Shown one piece after another: positions 23,763-31,888 of a stretch of DNA of 32,003 nt. A model generated the notes under the pieces. It ran no database searches and was not told the origin of the DNA. It saw only the letters and a list, made by a program, of their open reading frames with translations. The stretch is from Marivivens sp. (GTDB lineage Bacteria > Pseudomonadota > Alphaproteobacteria > Rhodobacterales > Rhodobacteraceae): assembly GCA_023254495.1 (NCBI GenBank), contig JALRLK010000043.1, positions 1-32,003 on the forward strand, in the 5' to 3' direction. A program made the position numbers and the translations under genes. Position 1 is the stretch's first letter; each line of letters starts with the position of its first letter.

Positions 23763-24832
23763 GGCTGCGCGGTCGCGGCCATCACGGCCTTGGCGATATC
23801 GGCCCCGGTGACACCCGGCATCTCGATGCCGTTGCCCTCAAGTGCTGCATCGGCGACAGCCGCAAGCGCTGCCTCGTCGAGAGCGCAGCCGCTCAGCGCC
23901 GCGGCCACCATGTCGATCCCTTCGGGCGGCAGGCAGGTGAAATCGCCGCTGATATCCAGCTCCTGCACTTTGCCGTCGTGACTCACAAGCCGCGTGCGGA
24001 TCATCCCGCCCGGCGCCTTGTGGCCGCCTTCCGAGATATGCGTGTGTTCAGAAATCTTGACACCATGCGCCACCGACCGGCGGGCCTTCATATAGGTCCA
24101 GTAGGGATCGGCAAGCTCGGCCTCGGCCCGGGCGATGGCGGCCAGTTCCTCCTCGGTTGGCTGGTCATAGACCGGTTCGACCTTGAGCACATCGGCGCAA
24201 TGCTTAAGGAACCGCGCCTTGATATCGGCCCGTTCAGGCATCTGGCCCAGCTCTTTGGCCATCGTGGTCATATAGTCGTCGAGCGTCTGGCGGAGCTTGT
24301 CGCGGAATTTCTCGGACGGAACCTTGAGGCATTTCGACATGGTCTCGGTATCGAAATCGAGCATGAAGCTGCCGACCATCACCGTGGCTTCGCCGATCGA
24401 AGCCGCTCCCGTGCCGCCGATCTTGCGGCCATCGACATGGATATCGTTCACGGGGCGATAGTTGGCGTTGATCCCCAACTCCTTGTAGGTCCGCACCACC
24501 GGTTCGATGAACTGCGGATAGAGGTTGACCGCAAACTCCGGCGCCTTGTCGCGGGGATAGATGAAATGGGTGAAAAGCTGGTTCTCGTCGAGATAGACCG
24601 CGCCTCCGCCCACATGGCGGCGATAGATCGGCAGGTTGCTCGCCTTGCAGAAATCCTCGTCAACTTCCTTGGCGACCTCTTGGTGCATCCCCACGCAGAC
24701 ATAGGGCGTTTGCGGCGAAACGAGCGAGAGGATCGGATCGCTATCGGGGCCGATGGTTTCGGCAAGGCCGTGATAGACGGCTTGGCTCCGCAGCGCCGGG
24801 ACCATCCCGAAATCTATGACTCTGAGTTTCAT
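23759..24832 (-). CDS. sLpl(AB): lipoate-protein ligase-like protein of the sHdr system
   Basis: 357 residues from the ATG at 24832, with GGGAGGG upstream; the longer track start at 24865 is not needed. The biotin/lipoate ligase fold is shown by YRRHVGGGAVYLDENQLFTHFIYP (71-90) and NDIHVDGRKIGGTGAAS with catalytic-site lysine K137. After the ligase domain a C-terminal accessory domain (GVKISEHTHISEGGHKAPGGMIRTRLVSHDGKVQELDISGDF) corresponds to LplB, fused in one chain. The enzyme should attach lipoate or octanoate to K71 of LbpA via an adenylate. It opens the sHdr cluster and is coupled to the GATase-like gene. Confidence 0.9.
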   Translation of the reverse strand: MKLRVIDFGMVPALRSQAVYHGLAETIGPDSDPILSLVSPQTPYVCVGMHQEVAKEVDEDFCKASNLPIYRRHVGGGAVYLDENQLFTHFIYPRDKAPEFAVNLYPQFIEPVVRTYKELGINANYRPVNDIHVDGRKIGGTGAASIGEATVMVGSFMLDFDTETMSKCLKVPSEKFRDKLRQTLDDYMTTMAKELGQMPERADIKARFLKHCADVLKVEPVYDQPTEEELAAIARAEAELADPYWTYMKARRSVAHGVKISEHTHISEGGHKAPGGMIRTRLVSHDGKVQELDISGDFTCLPPEGIDMVAAALSGCALDEAALAAVADAALEGNGIEMPGVTGADIAKAVMAATAQP

Positions 24833-24916
24833 GCAACCCTCCCACAGGCAAAGCCGAGAAGACATATCAGCTTTTCTTAATGTGCCAGTGAAACTCTCCT
24901 AGGGGAAGAGGAAAGG

Positions 24917-25621
24917 TCAGGCGGTCTGGACGAGGGCCGAAAGCGGCTCGATGGTGGCCACGTTCCGTGACCGGAGGTCAGCCAAGACCCACTCGGCCAT
25001 CGAGAAATCCTCGGCGGCCGTGTCGCGCGAAGGCGTGACGACCACCCGAAGGCCAGCGGCTTGGGCAGAGAGGACGCCATTGCGGCTGTCTTCAAAGGCC
25101 AGAGCCTCGGACGGGTCGATCCCAAGGCGCTTGACCGCCAGATTGAACACATCCGGCGCAGGTTTCTTGGCGTAGACCTCATCGCCCGCCGCGATCACGT
25201 CGAACACCTCGGCCGCCTCTTTGCCCCAGCACGCGCGGCAGAGGGCATCGACATTGGGGCGGTTGGTCGTTGTGGCGACGGCCACCTTCAGTCCCGCCGC
25301 GCGGGCGGCGGCGATCAGGTCGGCCACACCCGGCCGCAGCGTCAGCGCACGGCTCTCGACAAGCGCGCCATAGCGGTCGGTCTTGGCCTTGTGCAGCGCG
25401 GCGATCTCGTCGTCGCTCGGGCTCGCCGCCCCAATGTGCTCGCGGAAGGCGCGCATCCGCTCCTTGCCGCCAGTGGTCTTCAGAAGCCAGGTGTAGTCCT
25501 CAATGCTCCAGTACCAGTCCACGCAAGCCTCGGCAAAGGTTTCGTTGAAGGCGCGGCGGTGGGCTTCTTCTGCTTCCGAGAGCGTCCCGTCGACGTCGGA
25601 AATCAGGGCACTAAGCGTCAC
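24917..25621 (-). CDS. HAD-superfamily phosphatase, CbbY/beta-phosphoglucomutase type
   Basis: 234 residues from a GTG at 25621. HAD motif I is SDVDGTL, motif II AVATTTNRP, motif III AKKPAPDVF and motif IV FEDSRNG; a helical cap lies between motif I and II (HRRAFNETFAEACVDWYW). This is the CbbY branch, sugar-phosphate phosphatases such as xylulose-1,5-bisphosphatase in Calvin-cycle organisms. No Calvin genes are in the window, so I do not assign the cbbY symbol. It is on the same strand as the sHdr cluster but 84 bases upstream of sLpl and is probably a separate function. Confidence 0.88.
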   Translation of the reverse strand: MTLSALISDVDGTLSEAEEAHRRAFNETFAEACVDWYWSIEDYTWLLKTTGGKERMRAFREHIGAASPSDDEIAALHKAKTDRYGALVESRALTLRPGVADLIAAARAAGLKVAVATTTNRPNVDALCRACWGKEAAEVFDVIAAGDEVYAKKPAPDVFNLAVKRLGIDPSEALAFEDSRNGVLSAQAAGLRVVVTPSRDTAAEDFSMAEWVLADLRSRNVATIEPLSALVQTA

Positions 25622-25731
25622 TAGAGGGTGCGCATCTCGGCCACTATCCCCGGCAACCTGGAGAAATCGGAAAAGGCGACCGCCTAGGCGGAGGGCCTGT
25701 CCTTCCCCGCCAGACCTGATAGCTTCGCGCT

Positions 25732-27204
25732 ATGAGCGCGATCTTCACCTTCGACAATTCCTATGCCCGCGATCTTGAGGGGCTTTATTTGCCGTGGACC
25801 GGCGCCAAGGCGCCTGCGCCGCAGGTATTGCGGGTGAACGAGGCTTTGGCGTTGGAGTTGGGGAATGATCCCGGCACCCTCCGGTCCGCGGAAAGCGCCG
25901 CCTTCCTCACCGGCACCACCGCCCCTGAAGGCGCGGCGCCACTGGCGATGGCCTATGCAGGGCACCAGTTCGGCGGCTTCTCGCCCCAGCTTGGCGACGG
26001 TCGGGCGCTGCTTCTGGGCGAAGTGATCGACAGGAAAGGCAAGAGACGTGACATCCACCTCAAAGGCTCGGGTCGGACGCCATTTTCCCGTGGTGGCGAT
26101 GGGAAGGCCCACCTCGGCCCCGTCTTGCGCGAATTTCTGATTGGCGAGGCGATGCACGCGCTTGGCGTGCCAACAACCCGCGCCTTAGCGGCAAGTCTGA
26201 CGGGCGAGATGGTCTGGCGCGAAGGCGGCAAGCCCGGCGCGGTCTTGGCGCGGGTCGCATCTTCGCATCTGCGCGTGGGAACCTTCCAGTTCTTCGCCGC
26301 CCGCGGTGAGACAGACCGACTGCGCCAACTGGCCAACTATGCCATCTCCCGGCATTTCCCCGATCTGAAAGGCGCAAACGACCGATATCTGCAGCTTCTC
26401 TCCCGCGTCAGCGAGGCGCAGGCGCGGCTCGTCGCCCAGTGGGTCAACCTCGGTTTTGTCCACGGTGTGATGAACACCGACAACGTCGCCATTTCAGGCG
26501 AGACCATTGACTATGGCCCCTGTGCCTTCATCGACGCCTACGATCCCAAAGCCGTGTTCAGTTCGATCGACCGCAATGGCCGCTATGCCTATGGCAACCA
26601 GCCCAATATCGCCCAATGGAACCTCGCCCGATTTGCCGAGAGCCTGCTCGACCTGATCGACCCCAAGGACAGCGACGCCGCCATCGCCAAGGCGACCGAG
26701 GTGCTGAGCCATTTCCCGCATCACTATCAGGCGGAATGGCTCAAGGGTGTTCGGGCCAAGCTCGGTCTGATGAAAGACCTGCCCGGCGATCTTGATCTGG
26801 CGAATGATCTTCTGGCCCTGATGGCCGAGAGCCGCTCCGACTTCACCCAGACTTTCCGCTCTCTTTCCGACGCAGCACGCGAGTCAGAGGCGGCCTTCCG
26901 CGACCGCTTCCTCGATCTGTCCAAGATCGACCGATGGCTTGACCGCTACGCGGAGCGGTCCTCGCTCGAAGATATCCCGGCAACTAAGCGAACCGCGACA
27001 ATGGACCGAGTCAACCCGATCTACATTCCGCGCAACCACAAGGTCGAAGAGGCTCTGGAAGCCGCTGAGAGGGGAGAAATGGCGCCTTTCGATAGGCTCC
27101 TCGCCGCCATCACCTCGCCGTTCGAGGCGCAAAAGGGTTTAGAGGCCTATGCCGAGCCCGCTCCTGACGATTTCGGCCCATACACGACCTACTGCGGCAC
27201 GTAG
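25732..27204 (+). CDS. selO: SelO / YdiU family protein adenylyltransferase
   Basis: 490 residues, full length. The pseudokinase-type active site is visible: AYAGHQFGGFSPQLGDGRALLLGE (nucleotide loop), DIHLKGSGRTPFSRGGDGKA, and GFVHGVMNTDNVAISGETIDYGPCAFID with the metal-binding Asn/Asp. The C-terminus GPYTTYCGT ends with the conserved cysteine that is selenocysteine in animal SelO. The enzyme transfers AMP from ATP to Ser/Thr/Tyr of proteins involved in redox homeostasis. The ATG at 25732 has no evident Shine-Dalgarno site, but the protein alignment (FTFDNSYARDLEGLY) begins right after it. It is convergent with the next gene, with a single base between the stops. Confidence 0.95.
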   Translation: MSAIFTFDNSYARDLEGLYLPWTGAKAPAPQVLRVNEALALELGNDPGTLRSAESAAFLTGTTAPEGAAPLAMAYAGHQFGGFSPQLGDGRALLLGEVIDRKGKRRDIHLKGSGRTPFSRGGDGKAHLGPVLREFLIGEAMHALGVPTTRALAASLTGEMVWREGGKPGAVLARVASSHLRVGTFQFFAARGETDRLRQLANYAISRHFPDLKGANDRYLQLLSRVSEAQARLVAQWVNLGFVHGVMNTDNVAISGETIDYGPCAFIDAYDPKAVFSSIDRNGRYAYGNQPNIAQWNLARFAESLLDLIDPKDSDAAIAKATEVLSHFPHHYQAEWLKGVRAKLGLMKDLPGDLDLANDLLALMAESRSDFTQTFRSLSDAARESEAAFRDRFLDLSKIDRWLDRYAERSSLEDIPATKRTATMDRVNPIYIPRNHKVEEALEAAERGEMAPFDRLLAAITSPFEAQKGLEAYAEPAPDDFGPYTTYCGT

Positions 27205-27205
27205 C

Positions 27206-28318
27206 CTACCTGCGCGCGATCCACGCGCCGTTGGCCTTTGAAGAGGCCAGCGCCGCCTCGATAAACCACATCCCCTCATGCCCCGCCTCGATGCCCGGCA
27301 AGAGCGGCCTTTCGCTTCCGGCGATAACATCGGCGATCTCGTCGTAGAGCGTGGCAAAGGCTTCGAGATATCCTTCGGGATGCCCCGGCGGAATGCGGGT
27401 CCAATCGGGGCCCGAGCCAGTGCCGCCCCGCGTCAGAATCTGCTTGGGCTCGCCCAGACGGTTCAGGGTCATCCGGTTGGGATCTTCCTGCCCCCACTCG
27501 AGCCCGCCCTTCTCGCCATAGACCCGCAGGCACAGACCGTTCTCGTTGCCGACCGCGACCTGACTGACCCAAAGCATCCCCCGCGCGCCCTTCTCAAGCC
27601 GTAGGAGGATATTGGCGTTGTCATCGACCCGCCGCCCCGGCCCAAAGGATTGTAGGTCGGCCGCGAGAGCCTCGACGCCAAGGCTGGTGACAAAAGTTGC
27701 AAGGTTGAGCGCGTGGGTGCCGATGTCGCCAATCGCTCCTGCTCCGCCGGTTTTTGCGGGATCGGTGCGCCATCCCGCTTGCTTTTGCCCTTCTGTTTCG
27801 ACCACCCGCGAAAGCCAGTCCTGCGCGTATTCGACCTGCACCACGCGGATCGCCCCAAGTGCTCCCTCGGCAATCAACTGGCGGGCACGGCGGATCAGGG
27901 GGTAGCCCGTGTAATTGTGGGTCAGAAAGAACCGCGCCTTGCTCTTTTGGGCGGCGGCGGCCATTGCCTCGGCCTCTTCCATGCTCGCACAAAGAGGCTT
28001 GTCGCAGATCACATGGATTCCCGCCTCGAGGAAGGCAATCGCCGGTGCGGCATGAAGGTGATTGGGGGTAACGATGGCAACGGCTTCGATTCCATCGACC
28101 CGTGCCGCCTCTGTTCGTGCCATGTCGGAGAAATCGGCATAGGCGCGATCGGCTCCAATCCCCAGATCGGCCGCGCTATCGCGTGCCCGCGCCGGATCTG
28201 AGGACAACGCCCCCGCAACAAGATCATAACGCCCGTCCATCCGCGCGGCGATCCGGTGCACCCCGCCGATAAACGCCCCGTGCCCGCCACCCACCATTCC
28301 TAGCCTGATCTTGCGCAT
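27206..28318 (-). CDS. Gfo/Idh/MocA family NAD(P)-dependent oxidoreductase
   Basis: 370 residues from the ATG at 28318 (GGAGGG six bases upstream). RKIRLGMVGGGHGAFIGGVHRIA is the dinucleotide-binding motif, AVAIVTPNHLHAAPAIAFLEAGIHVICDKPLC contains the conserved EKP-type (here DKP) catalytic lysine motif, and GGAGAIGDIGTHALNLATF has the conserved His-bearing substrate helix. This family oxidises or epimerises sugars, inositols and related polyols. The substrate is unknown. The MFS transporter upstream on the same strand, 41 bases away, may be co-transcribed. Confidence 0.92.
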   Translation of the reverse strand: MRKIRLGMVGGGHGAFIGGVHRIAARMDGRYDLVAGALSSDPARARDSAADLGIGADRAYADFSDMARTEAARVDGIEAVAIVTPNHLHAAPAIAFLEAGIHVICDKPLCASMEEAEAMAAAAQKSKARFFLTHNYTGYPLIRRARQLIAEGALGAIRVVQVEYAQDWLSRVVETEGQKQAGWRTDPAKTGGAGAIGDIGTHALNLATFVTSLGVEALAADLQSFGPGRRVDDNANILLRLEKGARGMLWVSQVAVGNENGLCLRVYGEKGGLEWGQEDPNRMTLNRLGEPKQILTRGGTGSGPDWTRIPPGHPEGYLEAFATLYDEIADVIAGSERPLLPGIEAGHEGMWFIEAALASSKANGAWIARR

Positions 28319-28359
28319 AGTTTGCCCTCCGATTGGCGCCAATCAAATCAACCCAGAAA

Positions 28360-29562
28360 CTAGGTCGCAATCCCTTCCTTCCGGCCCGCCTCTGCCAGAT
28401 GATAGAGCCATGCCACGAGAACGCATAGAGCCGCCATGGTCCACCAGAGCGCGGTTCCGCCGCCGAGATGCAAGAGGCCGCCACCCACAAGCGGACCGAT
28501 GGCAAAGCCGAAACCGGCGAGCGAAGAGGCGCCGAAATAGCTGCCTTTTATGTCTTTCGGAGCCATACGGTCGATGATCAGATTGATCGTCGGAAAGAGG
28601 ATCCCCTCGCCGATCGACAAGACGATAATTGCGAAAAGGATCGTGTATTGGGACGTGATCGGCACCACGGCAAGCATGGCGAAGGCAACTGCCATTAGCC
28701 CGATCCCCAGCATCGCCCGATGGAGCGGGGCCACGCGTTGCAAGGCCGCCAAGAGCGGGAATTGAAGGACAAGGACGGTCGCGGCATTGGTCAGCGTAAC
28801 CTTCGGGTAAAAGGTCACCGGATCAATTTCTCCGCCCTGCTGGATATACTGGATCAGGCCGGCCTCGAGCTGGGAATAGGCGATGCCACCTATGCCAAGT
28901 GCGAGGACGAAAACCTGAAACGATTTGTCCTGCGCCAGAACCCTCAACGCCTCGGAAAAGGAAAACGCCTTGCCCGCCACGCGCCCGCGCGGCGGGGTGC
29001 GGAAAAAGATGAAGAGGGCCACAAGGAGGTAGACCGTCAGGACGCCTGCGACGATGAGAAAAGTCTCTTGCCGCCCTGTCAGCCCCCAGGCCACCCCGAC
29101 CACCGGCCCGAAAGCGGCCCCGAGGTTGAGCGAATAGTAACGCATATGCAGCGCGAGATCCTTGGCGTCGCGGTCTTCAAGCTCGTCGGTCAGGAGGGCC
29201 CGCCCCGGAGTTTCTATCGCATTGGACGCGACGCTTTCCACTAGCATCGCGAAAAGGATCACCCAGAGATTTTCCGTTACACCCAGCAAAGCCAGCGACA
29301 GAATGGCTACCACAAGCCCCAAGACGATGATCCGACGGCGCCCGAACCGGTCGGAGAGGTAGCCGATATAAAGCCCCGTCGTCGCAGCCGCGAGGCCGGA
29401 GATGCTCAGAAAGACGCCTACCTGAAAGGTATCAAGCCCGTGGTCGCGATGCAGGATCACAGCAAGATAGGGCCAGACCATAAAGAACACGAACCTGCTG
29501 GCCATCGTCGCAAGAATGATCAGCCAGACAACCGGCGTGAACTGGGAAATCGACCGAAACAC
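28360..29562 (-). CDS. MFS transporter, multidrug-resistance (MdtH-like) type
   Basis: 400 residues and about twelve hydrophobic helices. The N-terminus SRFVFFMVWPYLAVILHRDHGLDTFQVGVFLSISGLAAATTGLYIGYLSDRFGRRRIIVLG contains the MFS loop-2 motif, and the motif-C-like GAAFGPVVGVAWG is in helix five, as in drug/proton antiporters. FRTPPRGRV starts the central loop. The GTG start at 29562 is preceded by AGGGG. The substrate is not predictable. It may form an operon with the Gfo/Idh/MocA gene. Confidence 0.88.
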   Translation of the reverse strand: MFRSISQFTPVVWLIILATMASRFVFFMVWPYLAVILHRDHGLDTFQVGVFLSISGLAAATTGLYIGYLSDRFGRRRIIVLGLVVAILSLALLGVTENLWVILFAMLVESVASNAIETPGRALLTDELEDRDAKDLALHMRYYSLNLGAAFGPVVGVAWGLTGRQETFLIVAGVLTVYLLVALFIFFRTPPRGRVAGKAFSFSEALRVLAQDKSFQVFVLALGIGGIAYSQLEAGLIQYIQQGGEIDPVTFYPKVTLTNAATVLVLQFPLLAALQRVAPLHRAMLGIGLMAVAFAMLAVVPITSQYTILFAIIVLSIGEGILFPTINLIIDRMAPKDIKGSYFGASSLAGFGFAIGPLVGGGLLHLGGGTALWWTMAALCVLVAWLYHLAEAGRKEGIAT

Positions 29563-29725
29563 AATGAGCCCCTGTAAATTGAGTTCCGGCCATGATCCCT
29601 GTTACCGCTTCAATCAAGCCTAAGGTTCAGCGGTTCATAATATTCTTGGCCTATTGGGATTGCATAGCCACAGGTTCGGAGGTCTTTTCGCATAGATGAA
29701 CCGCGGGTTTAGGAGAGATTGAGCG

Positions 29726-30770
29726 GGCTCTGTTGCACAAATCGGTTGAACGCCGAGTTTCGCCTTTCCCTGGACGGAGTTATCCCACAGCTTCCGTGAC
29801 GGGTATGCCGAGCGCGGTGTAGCCGTTCAGGACGGCGATGCGGACCTGAAGCTCCGCGACTTGGCGGTCGAAGTCCCGCGCCATGAGCCGCTGGCCCAGC
29901 AGTTTGACACATTGCATCTTCGTTTCGACGCGGCTTCGGCGATGATATCCACTCCATCGTCGCCAGAGCGCGCGGCCTAGGTATTTCGTCGCACGCAGGG
30001 CCTCGTTTCGCGCCACGGCTCCAGCGGTGATCGTCCTCCAGGGCTTTGCGTTCTTGCGGGGCGGGATGACGGCATGGGCACCACGATCTGCAATCGCATC
30101 GTGGCATTTGCGCCTGTCGTAGGCGCCATCAGTCGTAACGCTAGCGATTTCCTGGTCCTGCGGGATTTGGTCGAGAAGGTCGGGTAGGATCGGCGCATCA
30201 CCGATGTGGCTCCCGGTGACTTCGACGGCTCAGATCTCCAACGCTTCCTCATCGATCCCAAGGTGGATCTTGCGCCAGACGCGCCGTTTAGGGCCACCAT
30301 GTTTGCGGGCGTGCCATTCGCCTTCGCCCTCAACCTTAATGCCAGTGCTGTCGATCAGCAGGTGCAACGGACGAGCCGCGATACGGGATATTGACAGCCA
30401 GCGTATTCTGGCCGCGCGACAGCGTGCTGAAGTCGGGCACCGACCAGTCGAGGCCAACCAGTCGCAACAGGCTTTCGACGAAACCGGTTGTCTGCCACAG
30501 CGCCATCCCGAATAGCACCTTCATCGAGAGGCATGTCTGTATAGCGGCGTCGCTATAGCTTTGCTGGCGGCCACGCCTGCCTGTCGGCACGGCATCCCAG
30601 CTCATCTCGGGGTCGAATCAGATCGTCAGCGAGCTCCGGCGCTTGAGCGCTTCATTGTAGGCTGGCCAGTTCCTGGTCTTGTAGGTCGGGGGTATGGTTC
30701 TGCTCATACATCCCAGCTACCACGCTGGATTCACGAGATGAAACCCTCACGCGATTTGTGCAACAGAGCC
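29726..30770 (-). mobile_element. IS5-family insertion sequence, decayed
   Basis: Perfect 19-bp terminal inverted repeats, GGCTCTGTTGCACAAATCG at 29726-29744 and its reverse complement at 30752-30770, enclose 1045 bp holding one transposase pseudogene on the minus strand. Ends and protein both fit the IS5 family. The flanking 3 and 9 bases do not match, so no target-site duplication is visible. The copy probably cannot transpose on its own but could be mobilised by a transposase from an intact copy because its ends are intact. Confidence 0.92.
29780..30707 (-). pseudogene. IS5-family transposase, inactivated by two stops and one frameshift
   Basis: The full product can be followed from ATG 30707 (MSRTIPPTYKTRNWPAYNEAL) to TAA 29780. 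A TGA at 30618-30620 falls between SLTI and FDPEMSWDA, where a tryptophan is expected. A frameshift of a few missing bases lies near 30370-30375, between NIPYRGS and PLHLLIDSTGIK. A second TGA at 30230-30232 replaces what was probably an arginine in LGIDEEALEI-AVEVTGSHIGDAP. The rest is open: DGAYDRRKCHDAI, VIPPRKNAKPW and the C-terminal RRSRVETKMQCVKLLGQRLMARDFDRQVAELQVR carry the family's DDE-domain context. The track shows it as three separate ORFs. Confidence 0.9.
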
Positions 30771-30773
30771 GTC

Positions 30774-31376
30774 TCAGACAATTAGGCTATCACGGGCAAT
30801 CATTGCCGCATGGGTACGGTTCTTTGCTTCCAATTTAGCTGTAAGTGATCGAACGTGCATCTTTACGGTTACCTCCTGTAGCTCGAGATCCCGTGCAATT
30901 TCCTTGTTTGTTTTTCCAGAACAAATACCGATTAGTACCTCTCTCTCGCGTCCGGACAAACCGAAAAGGTTTTCGGGATTTTCATTGAACAGAAATTCGA
31001 ATGGTGCAAATTTTTCGCCTGCTATCATAAATTTAACCGCGAAAACCATAGATTTTACGCTCATTGCCGAGGTAATAAGACCTGCAGCGCCAATCTCAAG
31101 AGCCGCTTCGGCAATGGACCGGGAAGCGGTCCTCGATAGAACCGCTACAGGTTGACCTTGGTTAAGCTCAATCAATTTACGGAGGCCGTCCAGCCAGTTG
31201 ATACCTGGCATTGTGTGATCTAGGAGTACCAGGTCAAATGGCCCCAAAGCCTTAACTTTATTAAATGTATCATCAATGTCGTTCGCTTGTTCCAAGTTGG
31301 CTCCAAGCTGACCCGCAAGGAATTTAGAAATCAGCTCCCGGACAAGTGCTTGTTCGTATGCAATTAGTATCTTCAC
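30774..31376 (-). CDS. NarL/FixJ-type (LuxR HTH) response regulator with a degenerate receiver
   Basis: 200 residues from a GTG at 31376. Residues 1-120 are a receiver-like domain with the phospho-acceptor position D53 (FDLVLLDHTMPG); residues 138-195 are a LuxR-type helix-turn-helix (LSGREREVLIGICSGKTNKEIARDLELQEVTVKMHVRSLTAKL). The acidic pair expected near residue 8 is Tyr-Glu (LIAYEQALVR), and the conserved Lys after the fifth strand is Ser (GAAGLITSAMS), so phosphorylation control is doubtful. Base composition is clearly more AT-rich than neighbours, suggesting acquisition. The stop lies three bases from the IS end. No histidine kinase is adjacent. Confidence 0.88.
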   Translation of the reverse strand: MKILIAYEQALVRELISKFLAGQLGANLEQANDIDDTFNKVKALGPFDLVLLDHTMPGINWLDGLRKLIELNQGQPVAVLSRTASRSIAEAALEIGAAGLITSAMSVKSMVFAVKFMIAGEKFAPFEFLFNENPENLFGLSGREREVLIGICSGKTNKEIARDLELQEVTVKMHVRSLTAKLEAKNRTHAAMIARDSLIV

Positions 31377-31425
31377 AACTCAGACCTAGCGAAAGTCATC
31401 CAATCTTGCTCCGGCGAAACACAGG

Positions 31426-31515
31426 CTATTCTAACCTTAAAGTATTAATTAGATATTCTAAAATTAATTTTTGATCTACTATGACAATGCCACCGCGCAC
31501 CTCCAGTTCCGGCAT
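31426..31515 (-). pseudogene. Short ORF resembling the first strand and helix of a receiver domain
   Basis: The 29-codon ORF ends in GIVIVDQKLILEYLINTLRLE, which looks like beta-1/alpha-1 of a response regulator receiver (compare ILIVDDHPLVREGL). It stops 49 bases before the intact response regulator gene and has the same AT-rich composition. It may be the stump of a lost tandem paralogue. At this length the resemblance could be chance. Confidence 0.3.
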
Positions 31516-31567
31516 CGCCGATCGCATTAAACATATCATTCTCGGAAAACAGTAGGCCCGGCGCGAC

Positions 31568-31602
31568 AAAAAAGCCCCCTTCCACGCTTTCGTGAAAGGG
31601 GG
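31568..31602 (-). terminator. Strong rho-independent terminator
   Basis: Minus strand CCCCCTTTCACG-AAAG-CGTGGAAGGGGG, a 12-bp stem with one G-T wobble, followed by C and TTTTTT. No protein gene lies immediately upstream on that strand, so it must end a transcript from the region 31610-31880. Confidence 0.9.
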
Positions 31603-31740
31603 AGTCCGGTGGCTCTCGCTACCGGATAGATGTCGTTGAGGTGGGTCGATCTGGGAAGGCGTCGTACTGACCCGCAACAGATCAAGAGGCTATTGGCCCT
31701 CTCAAAAGCATTGGGGCGCAAACGTTGTTACTTTCCAAGT
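31568..31740 (-). ncRNA. Candidate small RNA upstream of the terminator
   Basis: Reading the minus strand towards the terminator, a hairpin TCCGGT-A-GC-GAGA-GC-C-ACCGGA (31605-31626) with a GAGA (GNRA) tetraloop sits directly before the terminator stem. The preceding 100 bases have no coding potential. A stable hairpin plus terminator with no gene is the usual look of an independently transcribed sRNA. The 5' end is a guess and I recognise no known RNA family. Confidence 0.4.
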
Positions 31741-31888
31741 GGAAGGCTAACGAACCTGCGCGAGAGGCGCAAAAGTTGCCGTGCGGGAAGTATGCGAGCA
31801 ATAGTTGACCTTTGCCAAATCCCCGCTCATTCTGATCGGACCAATAACACGCCGCCATGTGAAGCGGCGCATTTGAAGGGAGAATATC

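Larger units (their letters stand above)
31377..31888. other. Gene-poor 512-bp stretch: AT-rich upstream region of the response regulator and a candidate RNA
   Basis: No convincing full gene is present. Next to the response regulator start the DNA is AT-rich and has direct repeats ATTCTAA (31428, 31455) and ATTAATT (31444, 31463). Further right lie the terminator, a GNRA-loop hairpin and the leader of the substrate-binding protein gene. The small track ORFs here have no family resemblance, apart from the short receiver-like peptide listed separately. Confidence 0.6.
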
